64,000 nucleotides of DNA from Streptomyces albidoflavus (lineage in GTDB: Bacteria > Actinomycetota > Actinomycetes > Streptomycetales > Streptomycetaceae): the NCBI RefSeq assembly GCF_000719955.1, contig NZ_JOII01000003.1, forward strand, positions 1 to 64,000. Reading direction: 5' to 3'. The position numbers and the translations under genes were made by a program. Each line of letters starts with the position of its first letter. Position 1 is the first letter of the stretch. This document shows, in pieces, positions 1 through 8,324 of this stretch. Below the pieces are notes generated by a model, which saw only the letters and a list, made by a program, of their open reading frames with translations, was not told the DNA's origin and ran no database searches.

Positions 1-36
1 GGGGACCCTGTGGGAGAGTAGGACGCCGCCGAACTA
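1..36 (+). rRNA. rrf: 5S ribosomal RNA, 3' end (partial)
   Basis: The first ~36 bases match the 3' part of actinobacterial 5S rRNA: a GGGGACCCTGTGGGAGAGTA segment followed by GGACGCCGCCGAAC, which pairs with the (unseen) 5' end in helix I. The 5' two thirds lie outside the window. The strong terminator directly after it fits the end of an rRNA operon. The exact 3' end is estimated from the family. Confidence 0.85.
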
Positions 37-44
37 TTATTGAG

Positions 45-87
45 AGTGGTGGTCCCCGGATTTCGGTCCGGGGACCACCACTTTTTT
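45..87 (+). terminator. rRNA operon intrinsic terminator
   Basis: Perfect 15-bp stem (46-60 with 67-81), loop TTTCGG, extended by an A-T pair, then six T residues (82-87). This is a classical factor-independent terminator placed a few bases after the 5S rRNA. Confidence 0.93.
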
Positions 88-149
88 GTTGCCCGGGTGC
101 GCGATAAATCCGGCGACGGCGGCGGTCCTCCCCGGGATACTGGGCGGCC

Positions 150-899
150 ATGGATGATGAGGTCGAAGTTGTTGTCGCCCATTCCGAGCGGGCGACTCTG
201 CGCGTCGGTGACGTGTATCTGAAGGTGGACGCGGATCGGGCGCGCGTCGATGTCGAGGTCCAGGCGATGGCGCTCGCGCCGGTCCCCACTCCGGACGTTC
301 TGTGGCACAAGCCGCCCGTGCTCGCGCTCGCCGCCCTTCGCGGGACGACGCTCGGGCGTCTGGGCGGGCCCTCGACCGGAACGTCGGCGGCGTGGATGGC
401 TGCGGGCGCCGCCATCCGGCAGCTGCACGAGGCGCCGCTGCCGTCGTGGACCGGGCGGGCCGGCCGGAGCGTCGTCACGCTGGCGGAGGAACTCGACCGG
501 GAGTGCCGGTTGCTGGTGGTGAAGGGCTTGCTGCCGGCCGAGCTGGTCACGCGCAATCGGCGGGTGGCCGAGGTCGCGTTCCGGGAGTGGACCCCCGCGT
601 TCACGCACGGCGATCTCCAGATCGCGCACGTCTTCCTGGACGGCGACGAGGTCACGGGCGTCATCGACTGGTCCGAGGCCGGCCAGGGCGACCCCTTGTA
701 CGACCTCGCCACCTTCTCGCTCGGACACGAGGAGCGTCTCGGTGATCTCCTCGCCGGCTACGGCGGTCATGTCGATCTCGAAGTGGTCCGGGCGTGGTGG
801 GCGTTGAGGAGTCTGCTGGCGGTCCGGTGGCTGAGCGAGCACGGCTTCGACCCGTTCGCGCCGGGCTGCGAGGTCGACGTACTGAAGTCTCGGATGTGA
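150..899 (+). CDS. APH-type phosphotransferase
   Basis: A 249-residue protein of the aminoglycoside/choline phosphotransferase fold, cytoplasmic. The catalytic-loop motif HGDLQIAHV lies near residue 153, and the metal-binding DW of GVIDWSEAGQGDPLYD follows about 20 residues later. The usual Asn at the end of the HGDxxxxN (Brenner) motif is His here, which could weaken Mg-ATP binding or mark a subfamily. The N-terminal lobe is short and no clear P-loop is visible. ATG at 150 is the first start in frame and has no strong ribosome site. It is a single gene after the rRNA operon with no partner. The substrate is unknown; calling it an antibiotic-resistance gene would be unjustified. Confidence 0.75.
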   Translation: MDDEVEVVVAHSERATLRVGDVYLKVDADRARVDVEVQAMALAPVPTPDVLWHKPPVLALAALRGTTLGRLGGPSTGTSAAWMAAGAAIRQLHEAPLPSWTGRAGRSVVTLAEELDRECRLLVVKGLLPAELVTRNRRVAEVAFREWTPAFTHGDLQIAHVFLDGDEVTGVIDWSEAGQGDPLYDLATFSLGHEERLGDLLAGYGGHVDLEVVRAWWALRSLLAVRWLSEHGFDPFAPGCEVDVLKSRM

Positions 900-1159
900 G
901 GGTGCGCGGCTCGGCGTTGCTGGTGGATGAGGTGTTCGGTACATCTGTGCAGGCGTCGTACGCCGGGGCGGGCCGGGCTTGCGGTGGCTGTCGCTCTCGC
1001 GAGTGACGAGGGGCCGGGGACCCGTTCCGTGGCCGATGGGGCGGGTGGAAGTGCGGCAGGATGGTAATTAACGAGGCCCCCGGGCAGTGCGGTGGAGACG
1101 TCAGATTTCTCGATCGCACCCCAGGGGCTTCGCTGTGCCCGCCTCCTGGAACGCCGTGG

Positions 1160-3529
1160 CTACGACGGGGTACCGCGGCGGCGGCCTCGGGTCGTCAGGC
1201 CACGGGTGAGGCGGGTCAGGCGGCCCTGGTTGGCCGCGCGGAACTCCTCGGCGAGGGTGCTGCGGTGGGAGGCCAGCAGGTGCTCGATCTGGCGCACTTC
1301 CTCCGCCGGCAGGGCGCGGACGACGGGGCGGAGCACCGTGGTGAGGAGGGAGAGCCGGGTCTCGTCCCATGCGGGGGTGGCGCCCGGATGGGACGACCAG
1401 TCGCGGAAGCAGGCCGCCGCGTACGCCGGGTCGGTGCGGAGACGCCGGGCCGTGGCGTCCTCGGCGGCCACCTCGGCGTACGCGGCGAGGAACGCGGGCT
1501 CTCCGGAGCGGGCGAGGTCGCTCAGTTCGGCGATGTCGTCGGCCTCGCCCGCGAGGAGACGGTGGGCGAGGGCGCGTTCCGCGCGGGTTCGCAGGGCGTC
1601 CGGCAGAGGGGCCGCTGCGGTGGCGTGCTCGGTGAGGTGGCGTACCCATTCGGTGCCCTCGGCGGGGGTGCCGAGGCGGTCGGTGTAGAGGAGCAGGTCC
1701 AGGGCGACGCAGTCGCGGGCCGTGAGGTCGGGGGCGAAGGAGTTGAGGAGGTCGGTCGCCAGCAGGCCGGCCTCCTCGTCGTCGGGGCGGGCCTCGAAGG
1801 CGGCGCGGAGCAGGAACGGCAGGGTGCCGGCGGTCCGGTGGGTGTCGGAGCCGGTGGCGGCCAGGAGGCGCCGGGCCTCGTCACCGGTGGGCGGAACCTC
1901 CGCCCAGACGCGGCGGGCCGCGGTCCCCAGCGCCTCGGGGGCGGTCATGGGCGACAGGCCGCCCGCGCGCAGCAGACCCTCCACCGCCGCGACGCGGTCG
2001 CCCTCCGGAACCGGCAGGGAGCAGAGCAGCAGGTGGGGCGCGGAGAAGCGGTCCACCTCCAGCGGCAGCGCGGCCAGTACGCGCGAGCCGGCGGCGGGGT
2101 CCTCGGCCGCCAGGGCGTCGAGGCGGTCGACCACCGCGTTCCGTACGGAGGGGCTGCCGGTCAGGGTGGAGCGGAACTCCTCGATGCCGGCGGCCGCCTC
2201 CGGGTCGGCGAAGACGGCGCGGGCCGCGCGGGAGGTGAGTTCCGGCAGCAGGTCGGCGTGGTCGACGCCCAGGGTCTCGGCGATCCGCAGCAGGGCCAAC
2301 GGGCGGCCGAGCGGAGGGGCGGCGGGGTCGGTGAGGCCGCGCCGGATGTCGGAGCGGAGCCGGGACGCCAGCCGGTCGCGCAGCGCGGGGCCGAGGTCCC
2401 CGGCGTAGAGGAAGGGGAGGCGGGGCATGTCGGTGCGGACGGCGGCGGTGAGGGCGGTCGCCGTCAGGGGTTCCAGCTGGCTGACGGTCAGGCGGCCGCG
2501 GAGTGCCTCGCGCAGGCCCGTGAGGGCGGGGGCCTCGACCGGGTCGCTCTGGTCGGCGGCGGCGCTGAGGGCGGTGACGAAGGCGGCGAGTTGGCTCTGG
2601 CCCACGGCGGGTCCGGCGGCGGCGATCCAGGCGGCGGCGACCGCACGGGCCTCGGCATCGACCTGGACCCCGGTGCGTACCGCGGCGGCGGCCAGGCAGC
2701 CCGGCTCGGGGGAGTGGGCCGTCTCCTTGAAGAGGCCGGGGGCGCCGGCCAGCCAGACGCGGGCGCAGAGGCGGGCCCAGAGGTCCGGGACGGGACGCGG
2801 GGGCGGAGGGGCGGCGGAGCAGTCGAGAACCCGGTAGCGGCCCGGGTCGTCCAGGGCGGCGTAGTCCTCGGGGAGCATGCCCGATATGCGGTGTCCGTGG
2901 GCGGGGACGCGGGTGTACGTGGTGAAGGTGAGCCGGTGGGCCTCGGACGGCGGGAGGGCGGTCGCGGCCAGGGCGAGCCAGCGGGCGACGGCCACCGGGT
3001 CGCGCTCGACCACGACGAGGGGCGGGCTCGCCGGGTCGGCGACCAGGGTGCGTATCGCGGCGAAGAAGTCGGCGAGCCACGGGGTGCGGGTGGCGGCGAA
3101 CTGGGTGAGCGCGCTTCGGCTCAGTTCGCGGGCCGGGGTGAAGGCGGCGACGGGCTTCGGGACTCCGCCCTCGGGAGTGGTACGGGCCCACTGCGGCGCA
3201 CCCCAGCAGAAGACCGGCAGGGCGTCGTCCGGCAGGGCCGCCCCGTGCGGGAGGTGCACCGCGTGGGTGTGGGCGGTGAGGCCGGCCGGGCCGCCGGCCG
3301 CCACGGGCGCGGTGTGGCTGAGCAGGAGGCTGCCGTCCTCCAGCGCGGTGAGCGCGTACGCCGTGGGCAGCCGGTCCACCTCGGCGGGGGTGGGGTGCGG
3401 GGGCGTGCCCCGGGGCGGGACGTAGCCGAAGAGGTGTTCCGCCGCCTTGCGGATGCCGGGCGGGACACCCGGGGAGACGGCGGCCAGGCCGGGGCCGGAC
3501 GAGGTGTGGTGCAGCTGGGCGAGGCTCAT
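1160..3529 (-). CDS. GTPase-associated protein 1 (GAP1) family protein
   Basis: A 789-residue protein whose start (MSLAQLHHTSSGPGL) and first ~250 residues match the family annotated in Streptomyces as GTPase-associated protein 1-related. That family was described by comparative genomics as an adaptor found with GTPases in predicted conflict or signalling systems. The rest is helical and rich in Leu, Ala, Arg and Glu, with no catalytic motif that I recognise. The frame stays open upstream to 4168, but ATG 3529 has an AAGGA site and upstream translation would run through the Nudix gene. No GTPase gene is adjacent: the preceding genes on this strand are a Nudix hydrolase and treZ. Function is inferred only from family membership. 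Confidence 0.75.
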   Translation of the reverse strand: MSLAQLHHTSSGPGLAAVSPGVPPGIRKAAEHLFGYVPPRGTPPHPTPAEVDRLPTAYALTALEDGSLLLSHTAPVAAGGPAGLTAHTHAVHLPHGAALPDDALPVFCWGAPQWARTTPEGGVPKPVAAFTPARELSRSALTQFAATRTPWLADFFAAIRTLVADPASPPLVVVERDPVAVARWLALAATALPPSEAHRLTFTTYTRVPAHGHRISGMLPEDYAALDDPGRYRVLDCSAAPPPPRPVPDLWARLCARVWLAGAPGLFKETAHSPEPGCLAAAAVRTGVQVDAEARAVAAAWIAAAGPAVGQSQLAAFVTALSAAADQSDPVEAPALTGLREALRGRLTVSQLEPLTATALTAAVRTDMPRLPFLYAGDLGPALRDRLASRLRSDIRRGLTDPAAPPLGRPLALLRIAETLGVDHADLLPELTSRAARAVFADPEAAAGIEEFRSTLTGSPSVRNAVVDRLDALAAEDPAAGSRVLAALPLEVDRFSAPHLLLCSLPVPEGDRVAAVEGLLRAGGLSPMTAPEALGTAARRVWAEVPPTGDEARRLLAATGSDTHRTAGTLPFLLRAAFEARPDDEEAGLLATDLLNSFAPDLTARDCVALDLLLYTDRLGTPAEGTEWVRHLTEHATAAAPLPDALRTRAERALAHRLLAGEADDIAELSDLARSGEPAFLAAYAEVAAEDATARRLRTDPAYAAACFRDWSSHPGATPAWDETRLSLLTTVLRPVVRALPAEEVRQIEHLLASHRSTLAEEFRAANQGRLTRLTRGLTTRGRRRGTPS

Positions 3530-3642
3530 ACGTCCGCATCCTTTCGCGCCGGTCGGGCCCGGGCACCGGCGGGTTGCCCGGCGGGCCGCCGGTGCCATCC
3601 CAGCAGAACAGGCGTTCCCCCGGGCGGAGTTCGGCGGAACGG

Positions 3643-4122
3643 TTACGAGCACTTCGCGGCGGCGGGGGCGGACGGCGGGCCGGGGGTGGCCCAGGCGGGG
3701 TCGGCCGAGGCCAGCCAGGCGTCCTGTCCGTCGGCCAACGGGCCGTCCAGCGGAAGAGGGACGAAGCGGCAGGCGAAGGTGAACCCCGCGTCGCCGTCCT
3801 CGCCCCCGACCTGGTGGAGCCAACTGTCCGGCGCCTCGTCCGGGGCGTGGAGGAGGAAGAAGGTCGTCCGCCGGGGGAGTCCCGTGTCGGGGTGCGGCTT
3901 CTCCTCCACCGCGAGGCGCCGCACCACGGTGGCGGCCACTCCCGTCTCCTCCGCCGTCTCCCGCACCACCGCCCGCTCCGGTGGCTCGCCGGGGCGGATG
4001 CCGCCCGCCGGGACCTGCGTGCCCGCCTCCGGCATGCCCACGTGGTCGAAGACGAGCAGGGCCGGGGCCGGGCCGCGCCGGATCACGTAGGCGGCGGCCC
4101 GGAGGCGTATCGGCGGGGTCAC
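3643..4122 (-). CDS. Nudix hydrolase
   Basis: A 159-residue protein with a recognisable Nudix box (Gx5Ex7REUxEExGU) around residues 40-63: GGIRPGEPPERAVV followed by RETAEETGV; the first hydrophobic position is Thr. Nudix enzymes hydrolyse nucleoside diphosphates linked to another group, using the box glutamates to bind Mg. The GTG start at 4122 overlaps the treZ stop by 4 bp (GTGA), so it is probably translated by re-initiation after treZ. The C-terminal tail is Ala/Pro rich. The substrate cannot be read from sequence. Linkage to trehalose synthesis might suggest a nucleotide sugar, but that is only inference. Confidence 0.88.
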   Translation of the reverse strand: MTPPIRLRAAAYVIRRGPAPALLVFDHVGMPEAGTQVPAGGIRPGEPPERAVVRETAEETGVAATVVRRLAVEEKPHPDTGLPRRTTFFLLHAPDEAPDSWLHQVGGEDGDAGFTFACRFVPLPLDGPLADGQDAWLASADPAWATPGPPSAPAAAKCS

Positions 4123-5885
4123 CGTTCGCCCAGGACGACCGCCGAGCGCGGGCCGAGGTGGAGGACACCGTCGCCGTCCAGGGAGGCCGAGTCGTCCCAG
4201 CCGGCGAGGGTGCGCAGGGCGCCGCCGCCGAGGGGGATGGCCGCCGGTTCGTCGCCGAGGTTGAGGGCCACCCTGATGTCGCCCCGGCGGAAGGCGAACC
4301 AGCGGGCCTGCTCGTCGAAGGCGACGCGGACCGCCGCCAGGTCGGCGTCGAGGAGGTCGGGACGGGCGCGGCGCAGGGCGATCAGGGTGCGGTGCCACTC
4401 CAGGAGGTGCCGGTGCGGCTCGCGCTCCCGCTCCGACCAGTCGAGGCACGAGCGGTCGCGGGTGGCGGGGTCCTGCGGGTCCGGGACGTCCTTCTCGGCC
4501 CAGCCGTGCGCGGCGAACTCACGGCGGCGCCCCTGGCGGACCGCGTCGGCCAGCTCCGGGTCGGTGTGGTCGGTGAAGAACTGCCAGGGGGTGCGCGCGC
4601 CCCACTCCTCGCCCATGAAGAGCATCGGCGTGAACGGGCCGGTGAGGACCAGTGCGGCCGCGCAGGCCAGCAGGCCGGGCGGGAGGGAGTCGGCGAGGCG
4701 GTCGCCCTGGGCGCGGTTGCCGATCTGGTCGTGGGTCTGGGCGTAGCCGAGGAGGCGGTGGGCGGAGACGCGGGTGCGGTCCAGGGGGCGGCCGTGGGTG
4801 CGGCCGCGGAAGGAGGAGTACGTGCCGTCGTGGAAGAAGCCGCCGGTGAGGGTCTTGGCCAGGGCGCGCAGGGGGTGTTCGGCGAAGTCCGCGTAGTAGC
4901 CGGCGGCCTCGCCGGTGAGGGCGGTGTGCAGGGCGTGGTGGAAGTCGTCGTTCCACTGGGCCTGGAGGCCGAGGCCGCCCTGGTCCCTCGGGGTGATCAG
5001 GCGCGGGTCGTTGAGGTCGGACTCGGCGATGAGGAAGAGCGGGCGGCCCAGGTCGCGGGAGAGGTCGCGGACGGCGTCCGCCAGCTCCTCCAGGAAGTGC
5101 ACCGCCCGGGTGTCGCAGAGGGCGTGCACGGCGTCCAGGCGCAGGCCGTCCAGGTGGTAGTCGCGCAGCCAGGCCAGGGCGCTCTCCACCAGGAAGGCGC
5201 GGACCTCGTCGGAGCCGGGGGCGTCGAGGTTGACGGCCGAGCCCCACGGGGTGTGGTGGGTGTCGGTGAAGTACGGGCCGAAGGCGGGGAGGTAGTTGCC
5301 GGAGGGGCCGAGGTGGTTGTGGACCACGTCGAGGACGACGCCGAGGCCGCGCTCGTGGGCCGCGTCGACGAAGCGCTTCAGGGCCGCCGGGCCGCCGTAC
5401 GGTTCGTGGACCGCCCAGAGGGAGACCCCCTCGTACCCCCAGCCGTGCACCCCCGGGAACGGGGCGAGCGGCATCAGCTCGACGTGGGTGACGCCGAGGG
5501 CGGCCAGGGCGTCCAGCCTGTCCGCCGCGGCGTCGAGCGTGCCCTCGGGGGTGAAGGTGCCGACGTGCAACTCGTAGAGGACCGCGCCCGGCAGGCCGCG
5601 GCCGGGCCACGGGACACGCCACGCGTACGCGTCGTGGTCGACGACGGCGCTCAGGCCGTCCGGGCCGTCGGGCTGGCGGCGGGAGCGGGGGTCGGGGAGG
5701 ACCGGGCCGCCGTCGACCGAGAAGCCGTACCGGGTGCCGTCCTCCGCCGGGGCCTGGGCGGCCCACCAGCCCTGGCGGGAGACGTCCCGCTCCATGGGGA
5801 GGCGCTCGCCGCCCACGTCGAGCGTCACCTCGTCCTTGTCCGGTGCCCACACCTCGAACCGTGCCACCTCGGCCCCCTCGGTCAT
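4119..5885 (-). CDS. treZ: Malto-oligosyltrehalose trehalohydrolase
   Basis: TreZ (EC 3.2.1.141), 588 residues, releases trehalose from the maltooligosyl-trehalose made by TreY. It has an N-terminal beta domain (FEVWAPDKDEVTLDV) and then a GH13 barrel. GH13 regions are visible: DVVHNH, the nucleophile-region DGLRLDAVHAL, the acid-region FLIAESDLNDPR, and HDQIGNRAQGDR, which is characteristic of TreZ; LFMGEEWGARTPWQFF follows. ATG 5885 has a GAGAG site, whereas a start 72 bp further upstream would add an Arg/Pro tail unlike the family. It is the first gene of a treZ-Nudix-GAP1 run. The partner treY lies about 2.4 kb away, beyond an FHA gene and a peptidase, rather than in one operon. Confidence 0.95.
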   Translation of the reverse strand: MTEGAEVARFEVWAPDKDEVTLDVGGERLPMERDVSRQGWWAAQAPAEDGTRYGFSVDGGPVLPDPRSRRQPDGPDGLSAVVDHDAYAWRVPWPGRGLPGAVLYELHVGTFTPEGTLDAAADRLDALAALGVTHVELMPLAPFPGVHGWGYEGVSLWAVHEPYGGPAALKRFVDAAHERGLGVVLDVVHNHLGPSGNYLPAFGPYFTDTHHTPWGSAVNLDAPGSDEVRAFLVESALAWLRDYHLDGLRLDAVHALCDTRAVHFLEELADAVRDLSRDLGRPLFLIAESDLNDPRLITPRDQGGLGLQAQWNDDFHHALHTALTGEAAGYYADFAEHPLRALAKTLTGGFFHDGTYSSFRGRTHGRPLDRTRVSAHRLLGYAQTHDQIGNRAQGDRLADSLPPGLLACAAALVLTGPFTPMLFMGEEWGARTPWQFFTDHTDPELADAVRQGRRREFAAHGWAEKDVPDPQDPATRDRSCLDWSEREREPHRHLLEWHRTLIALRRARPDLLDADLAAVRVAFDEQARWFAFRRGDIRVALNLGDEPAAIPLGGGALRTLAGWDDSASLDGDGVLHLGPRSAVVLGER

Positions 5886-5964
5886 CCGTCTCTCGCCCGT
5901 CCTCGGTCGGTGTCGCCCCGTGCCGTCGGGCGCGGGCGGTCTTCTCGCGGTGCTCACACACCGC

Positions 5965-5980
5965 TGTCAACAGTCAACAC
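5965..5980 (-). promoter_or_regulatory. Tandem TTGAC hexamers upstream of treZ
   Basis: On the minus strand two near-consensus -35-like hexamers, TTGACT and TTGACA, sit side by side with a 7-bp period, about 80-95 bp before treZ. No convincing -10 hexamer lies 16-18 bp downstream, so they may be a promoter of another class or a direct-repeat operator. Confidence 0.3.
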
Positions 5981-6121
5981 GCTGCCACCGACAACCGGGG
6001 GCAGGACGGGGTGGTGAGATCAATTCGTTTCCGACGGAGGTTCGCTGACGGCCCGCCGGCGGGCCGGTGGGGGCGGGTGCGGCGCTGGACAGCGTGTTGC
6101 GGCGTGGCGGACAATCGGGCG

Positions 6122-6673
6122 GTGACCACCTCGCAGTTCCACCCCCAGCCGGCGCCCCGCGTCACCGACGCGCAGCGGGACCGGGCGCTGAAGGTGCTGC
6201 GGGACGGGGCCGCCGAGGGACGGCTGTCGCACGACACCTTCATCCGGCGGATGGAGCTGGCGCTCGCGGCGCGCAGTGTGGCCCAGCTCTCCGAGCTGAC
6301 GGCCGATCTGCCGCAGGAGGGGGCGCTCTCGCGGGCGGTGTTCGGGTCGGTGCGGGCCGTCTCCGGCTTCACCGTCAAGATGCGGCGGGCCTGGCAGGCC
6401 GAGCGGCTGCCCAAGTTGCTGCTGCCCGGGCCCGAGTTGCGCGGGGCGCTGAGGATCGGGCGGGACCGGGGGAACGGGCTGCGGCTCAGCCATGACACGG
6501 TGTCGCGCTATCACGCGGAGCTGAGCTTCGAGAGCGGGATGTGGGTGGTGCGGGATCTGGGGTCCACCAACGGGACCTCCGTGAACGGGCGTCGGGTGGT
6601 GGGGTCTGCCGTGGTGCGGGACGGGGACCATGTCAGTTTCGGGTCCATGGTGTATCGCGTGGCGGTTTCTTGA
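6122..6673 (+). CDS. DUF1707 and FHA domain protein
   Basis: A 183-residue cytoplasmic protein. Residues ~10-65 form a DUF1707 module (RVTDAQRDRALKVLRDGA, then GRLSHDTFIRRMELAL), common in actinobacterial membrane or signalling proteins. Residues ~105-180 form a forkhead-associated domain with its phosphothreonine-binding signature: IGRDRGNGLRLSHDTVSRYH, then DLGSTNGTSVNG. The conserved Arg, Ser, His and Asn are all present, so it should bind phosphothreonine partners of Ser/Thr kinases. No kinase gene is adjacent. GTG 6122 gives the expected N terminus; GTG 6104 is possible. It is divergent from treZ and followed at once by the 30-bp repeats. Confidence 0.87.
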   Translation: MTTSQFHPQPAPRVTDAQRDRALKVLRDGAAEGRLSHDTFIRRMELALAARSVAQLSELTADLPQEGALSRAVFGSVRAVSGFTVKMRRAWQAERLPKLLLPGPELRGALRIGRDRGNGLRLSHDTVSRYHAELSFESGMWVVRDLGSTNGTSVNGRRVVGSAVVRDGDHVSFGSMVYRVAVS

Positions 6674-6689
6674 GATTGGCCTTGGGCCG

Positions 6690-6779
6690 GCCGGCCGGGC
6701 TTGAAAGGTGGCCTCAGACGCCGGCCGGGCTTGAGAAGTGGCCTCAGTCGCCGGCCGGGCTGAAGTTGTGGCCGGGCTG
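6690..6779 (+). repeat. 30-bp tandem repeat, three units
   Basis: The core CCGGCCGGGC recurs at 6691, 6721 and 6751, exactly 30 bp apart, with GGCCTCAG between the copies. It belongs to the same family as the arrays at 23.3-23.8 kb and 36.0 kb. It lies between the FHA gene and the convergent M14 peptidase gene. Confidence 0.85.
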
Positions 6780-6854
6780 AGTGGTGCTTCTGGGGTGCGT
6801 GCCGGTGAGGGGGTGACCGGCTGGCGGAGGGTGTAGGTGGCGTCAGGGTGCTGG

Positions 6855-8141
6855 TCAGGGGTGTGGGGTGTGGATGGCGGCTGCCAAGGTGGTTCGGGTC
6901 TGGTGTTCTGTTTGGGCTTCCAGGGGGACCCAGCGGGGGGTGAAGCGGGTGGTGAAGTCGTGGGACCAGTGGGTGACGAGGGATTCGAGGGTGGTGGCTG
7001 ACGGGGGGTGGTGGCGGGTCAGTTCGCGGAGGAGCATGCCGGCGGCGCGGAGGGGGAGGCGGCGGCCGAAGGCTTCCATGCCGGAGACGTAGGCGGCGGT
7101 GGCGTTCTGCGAGGGCAGGTGCTCCCAGTCGTCGGCGAGGGCGGGGGAGAGGTCGAGGATCCAGCGGGCCGAGCGGGTCAGGGGGCCCGGCGGGTGCGGG
7201 AGGTGGGGCAGGGCGGTGGTGAGGACGCGGGTGACGGCGCGGGTGTGGGTGCGCAGGCGGTGGGCGCTGGCGCGCAGGGCGGCGGCGGGGTCCGGGTGGG
7301 GGGTGAGGTCGGTGACGCGGTCGCTCGCCCACAGGGGGACCTCGACCACGGCCGTGCGGCCCCCGTAGCGGTGGATGTGGTGCCAGGTGCTGTGGCGGAC
7401 GTCCTCGGGGACGCTGGGGAACGGGGTGCCCGCGCCGGGTTCCGGCATCACGTGGACGCCGGGGCCCGAGACGGGCCAGCCCACCGCGTCGGAGGGGCCC
7501 GCCTCGACCGGGATGCGCAGTTCGGCGGCGGACTTGGCGAAGGGCTCGGCGAGGCCGGGGATGTCGCGGGTCACCTGCACCCAGCTGCCGCCGAGGTCGG
7601 TGCCGTGCAGGGAGACCTGGAGGTAGGGGCGCAGCTCGTCCAGGACGCCGGTGAGGGCCAGGGTCTCGGGAGGCAGGCGGTCCGGCGGGACGTAGGAGGG
7701 GGACCACTCGGGCTGTTCGGCGCCGCGCGGACGGTAGAAGCGCCGGTGGTACTCCAGGAGTGAGCCGGGGGCGCGCATCCGGTGCAGGCGCGCCCCGTCC
7801 GGGTCGGCGCAGAGCAGGAAGTGCCAGGAGGCGCGGGCCCGCAGGGCGGGGTCGGCGACGACGCGTGCGGCCAGGCGGCGTACGGCCGGTCCGCCCGCCG
7901 GCTCGTTGGCGTGCGCCCCCGCGACGACCAGGACGGCGGCGTCCGCGTGGCCGACGGAGAGCAGGTGGAGCGGGCGCCCCGCGCGGGAGAGACCGATCCG
8001 GCGCAGGGCGCAGAGCCGGGGATGTCGGCGTACCAGGGCGGTGGCGGCGCGCACCAGTTCCGAGGGCACCGGGAAGCGGTCGGCCGCGGCCCCTCCGGTG
8101 TCCGGTGTGAAGAAGGAATCCGCGTGCTCGTGCTGGGACAT
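6855..8141 (-). CDS. M14 family zinc carboxypeptidase-like protein
   Basis: A 428-residue protein of the M14 metallopeptidase fold. The zinc ligands are visible as the HxxE motif in GAHANEPAGG (near residue 83) and the later His of VSLHGTD. A C-terminal Glu in VVEVPLWA fits the general base. There is no signal peptide, so it is probably cytoplasmic. These proteins may act on cell-wall peptides or small acyl/peptide conjugates; the substrate is not evident. ATG 8141 (MSQHEHADSFF) is chosen because upstream residues are Arg/Pro-rich read-through. It stands alone between treY and the 30-bp repeats, an unexpected insert between the two trehalose genes. Confidence 0.82.
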   Translation of the reverse strand: MSQHEHADSFFTPDTGGAAADRFPVPSELVRAATALVRRHPRLCALRRIGLSRAGRPLHLLSVGHADAAVLVVAGAHANEPAGGPAVRRLAARVVADPALRARASWHFLLCADPDGARLHRMRAPGSLLEYHRRFYRPRGAEQPEWSPSYVPPDRLPPETLALTGVLDELRPYLQVSLHGTDLGGSWVQVTRDIPGLAEPFAKSAAELRIPVEAGPSDAVGWPVSGPGVHVMPEPGAGTPFPSVPEDVRHSTWHHIHRYGGRTAVVEVPLWASDRVTDLTPHPDPAAALRASAHRLRTHTRAVTRVLTTALPHLPHPPGPLTRSARWILDLSPALADDWEHLPSQNATAAYVSGMEAFGRRLPLRAAGMLLRELTRHHPPSATTLESLVTHWSHDFTTRFTPRWVPLEAQTEHQTRTTLAAAIHTPHP

Positions 8142-8324
8142 GCGCGCCCACCCCCCGTTGTTCGCCACCGGCGGCCTGCGCGGGCGTGGACGCCGGACGT
8201 GCACCGTACGATCCGCCGCACCGGGGCGCACGGGGGAGGAGAACACGCCGTCCCGCGCGCAACTACGCCAGGTGCGGTACGGCGCACTCCGGCGTACGGC
8301 CCGGCGCGTACTCAGCCGGGGTCC

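Noticed and set aside
150..899. Aminoglycoside-resistance gene
   Set aside because: Only the general phosphotransferase fold is supported; no resistance subfamily signature.
1061..4090. 1009-codon plus-strand open frame across GAP1 and Nudix
   Set aside because: It is the antisense shadow of genes with strong family matches and consists of low-complexity Gly/Arg/Glu sequence.
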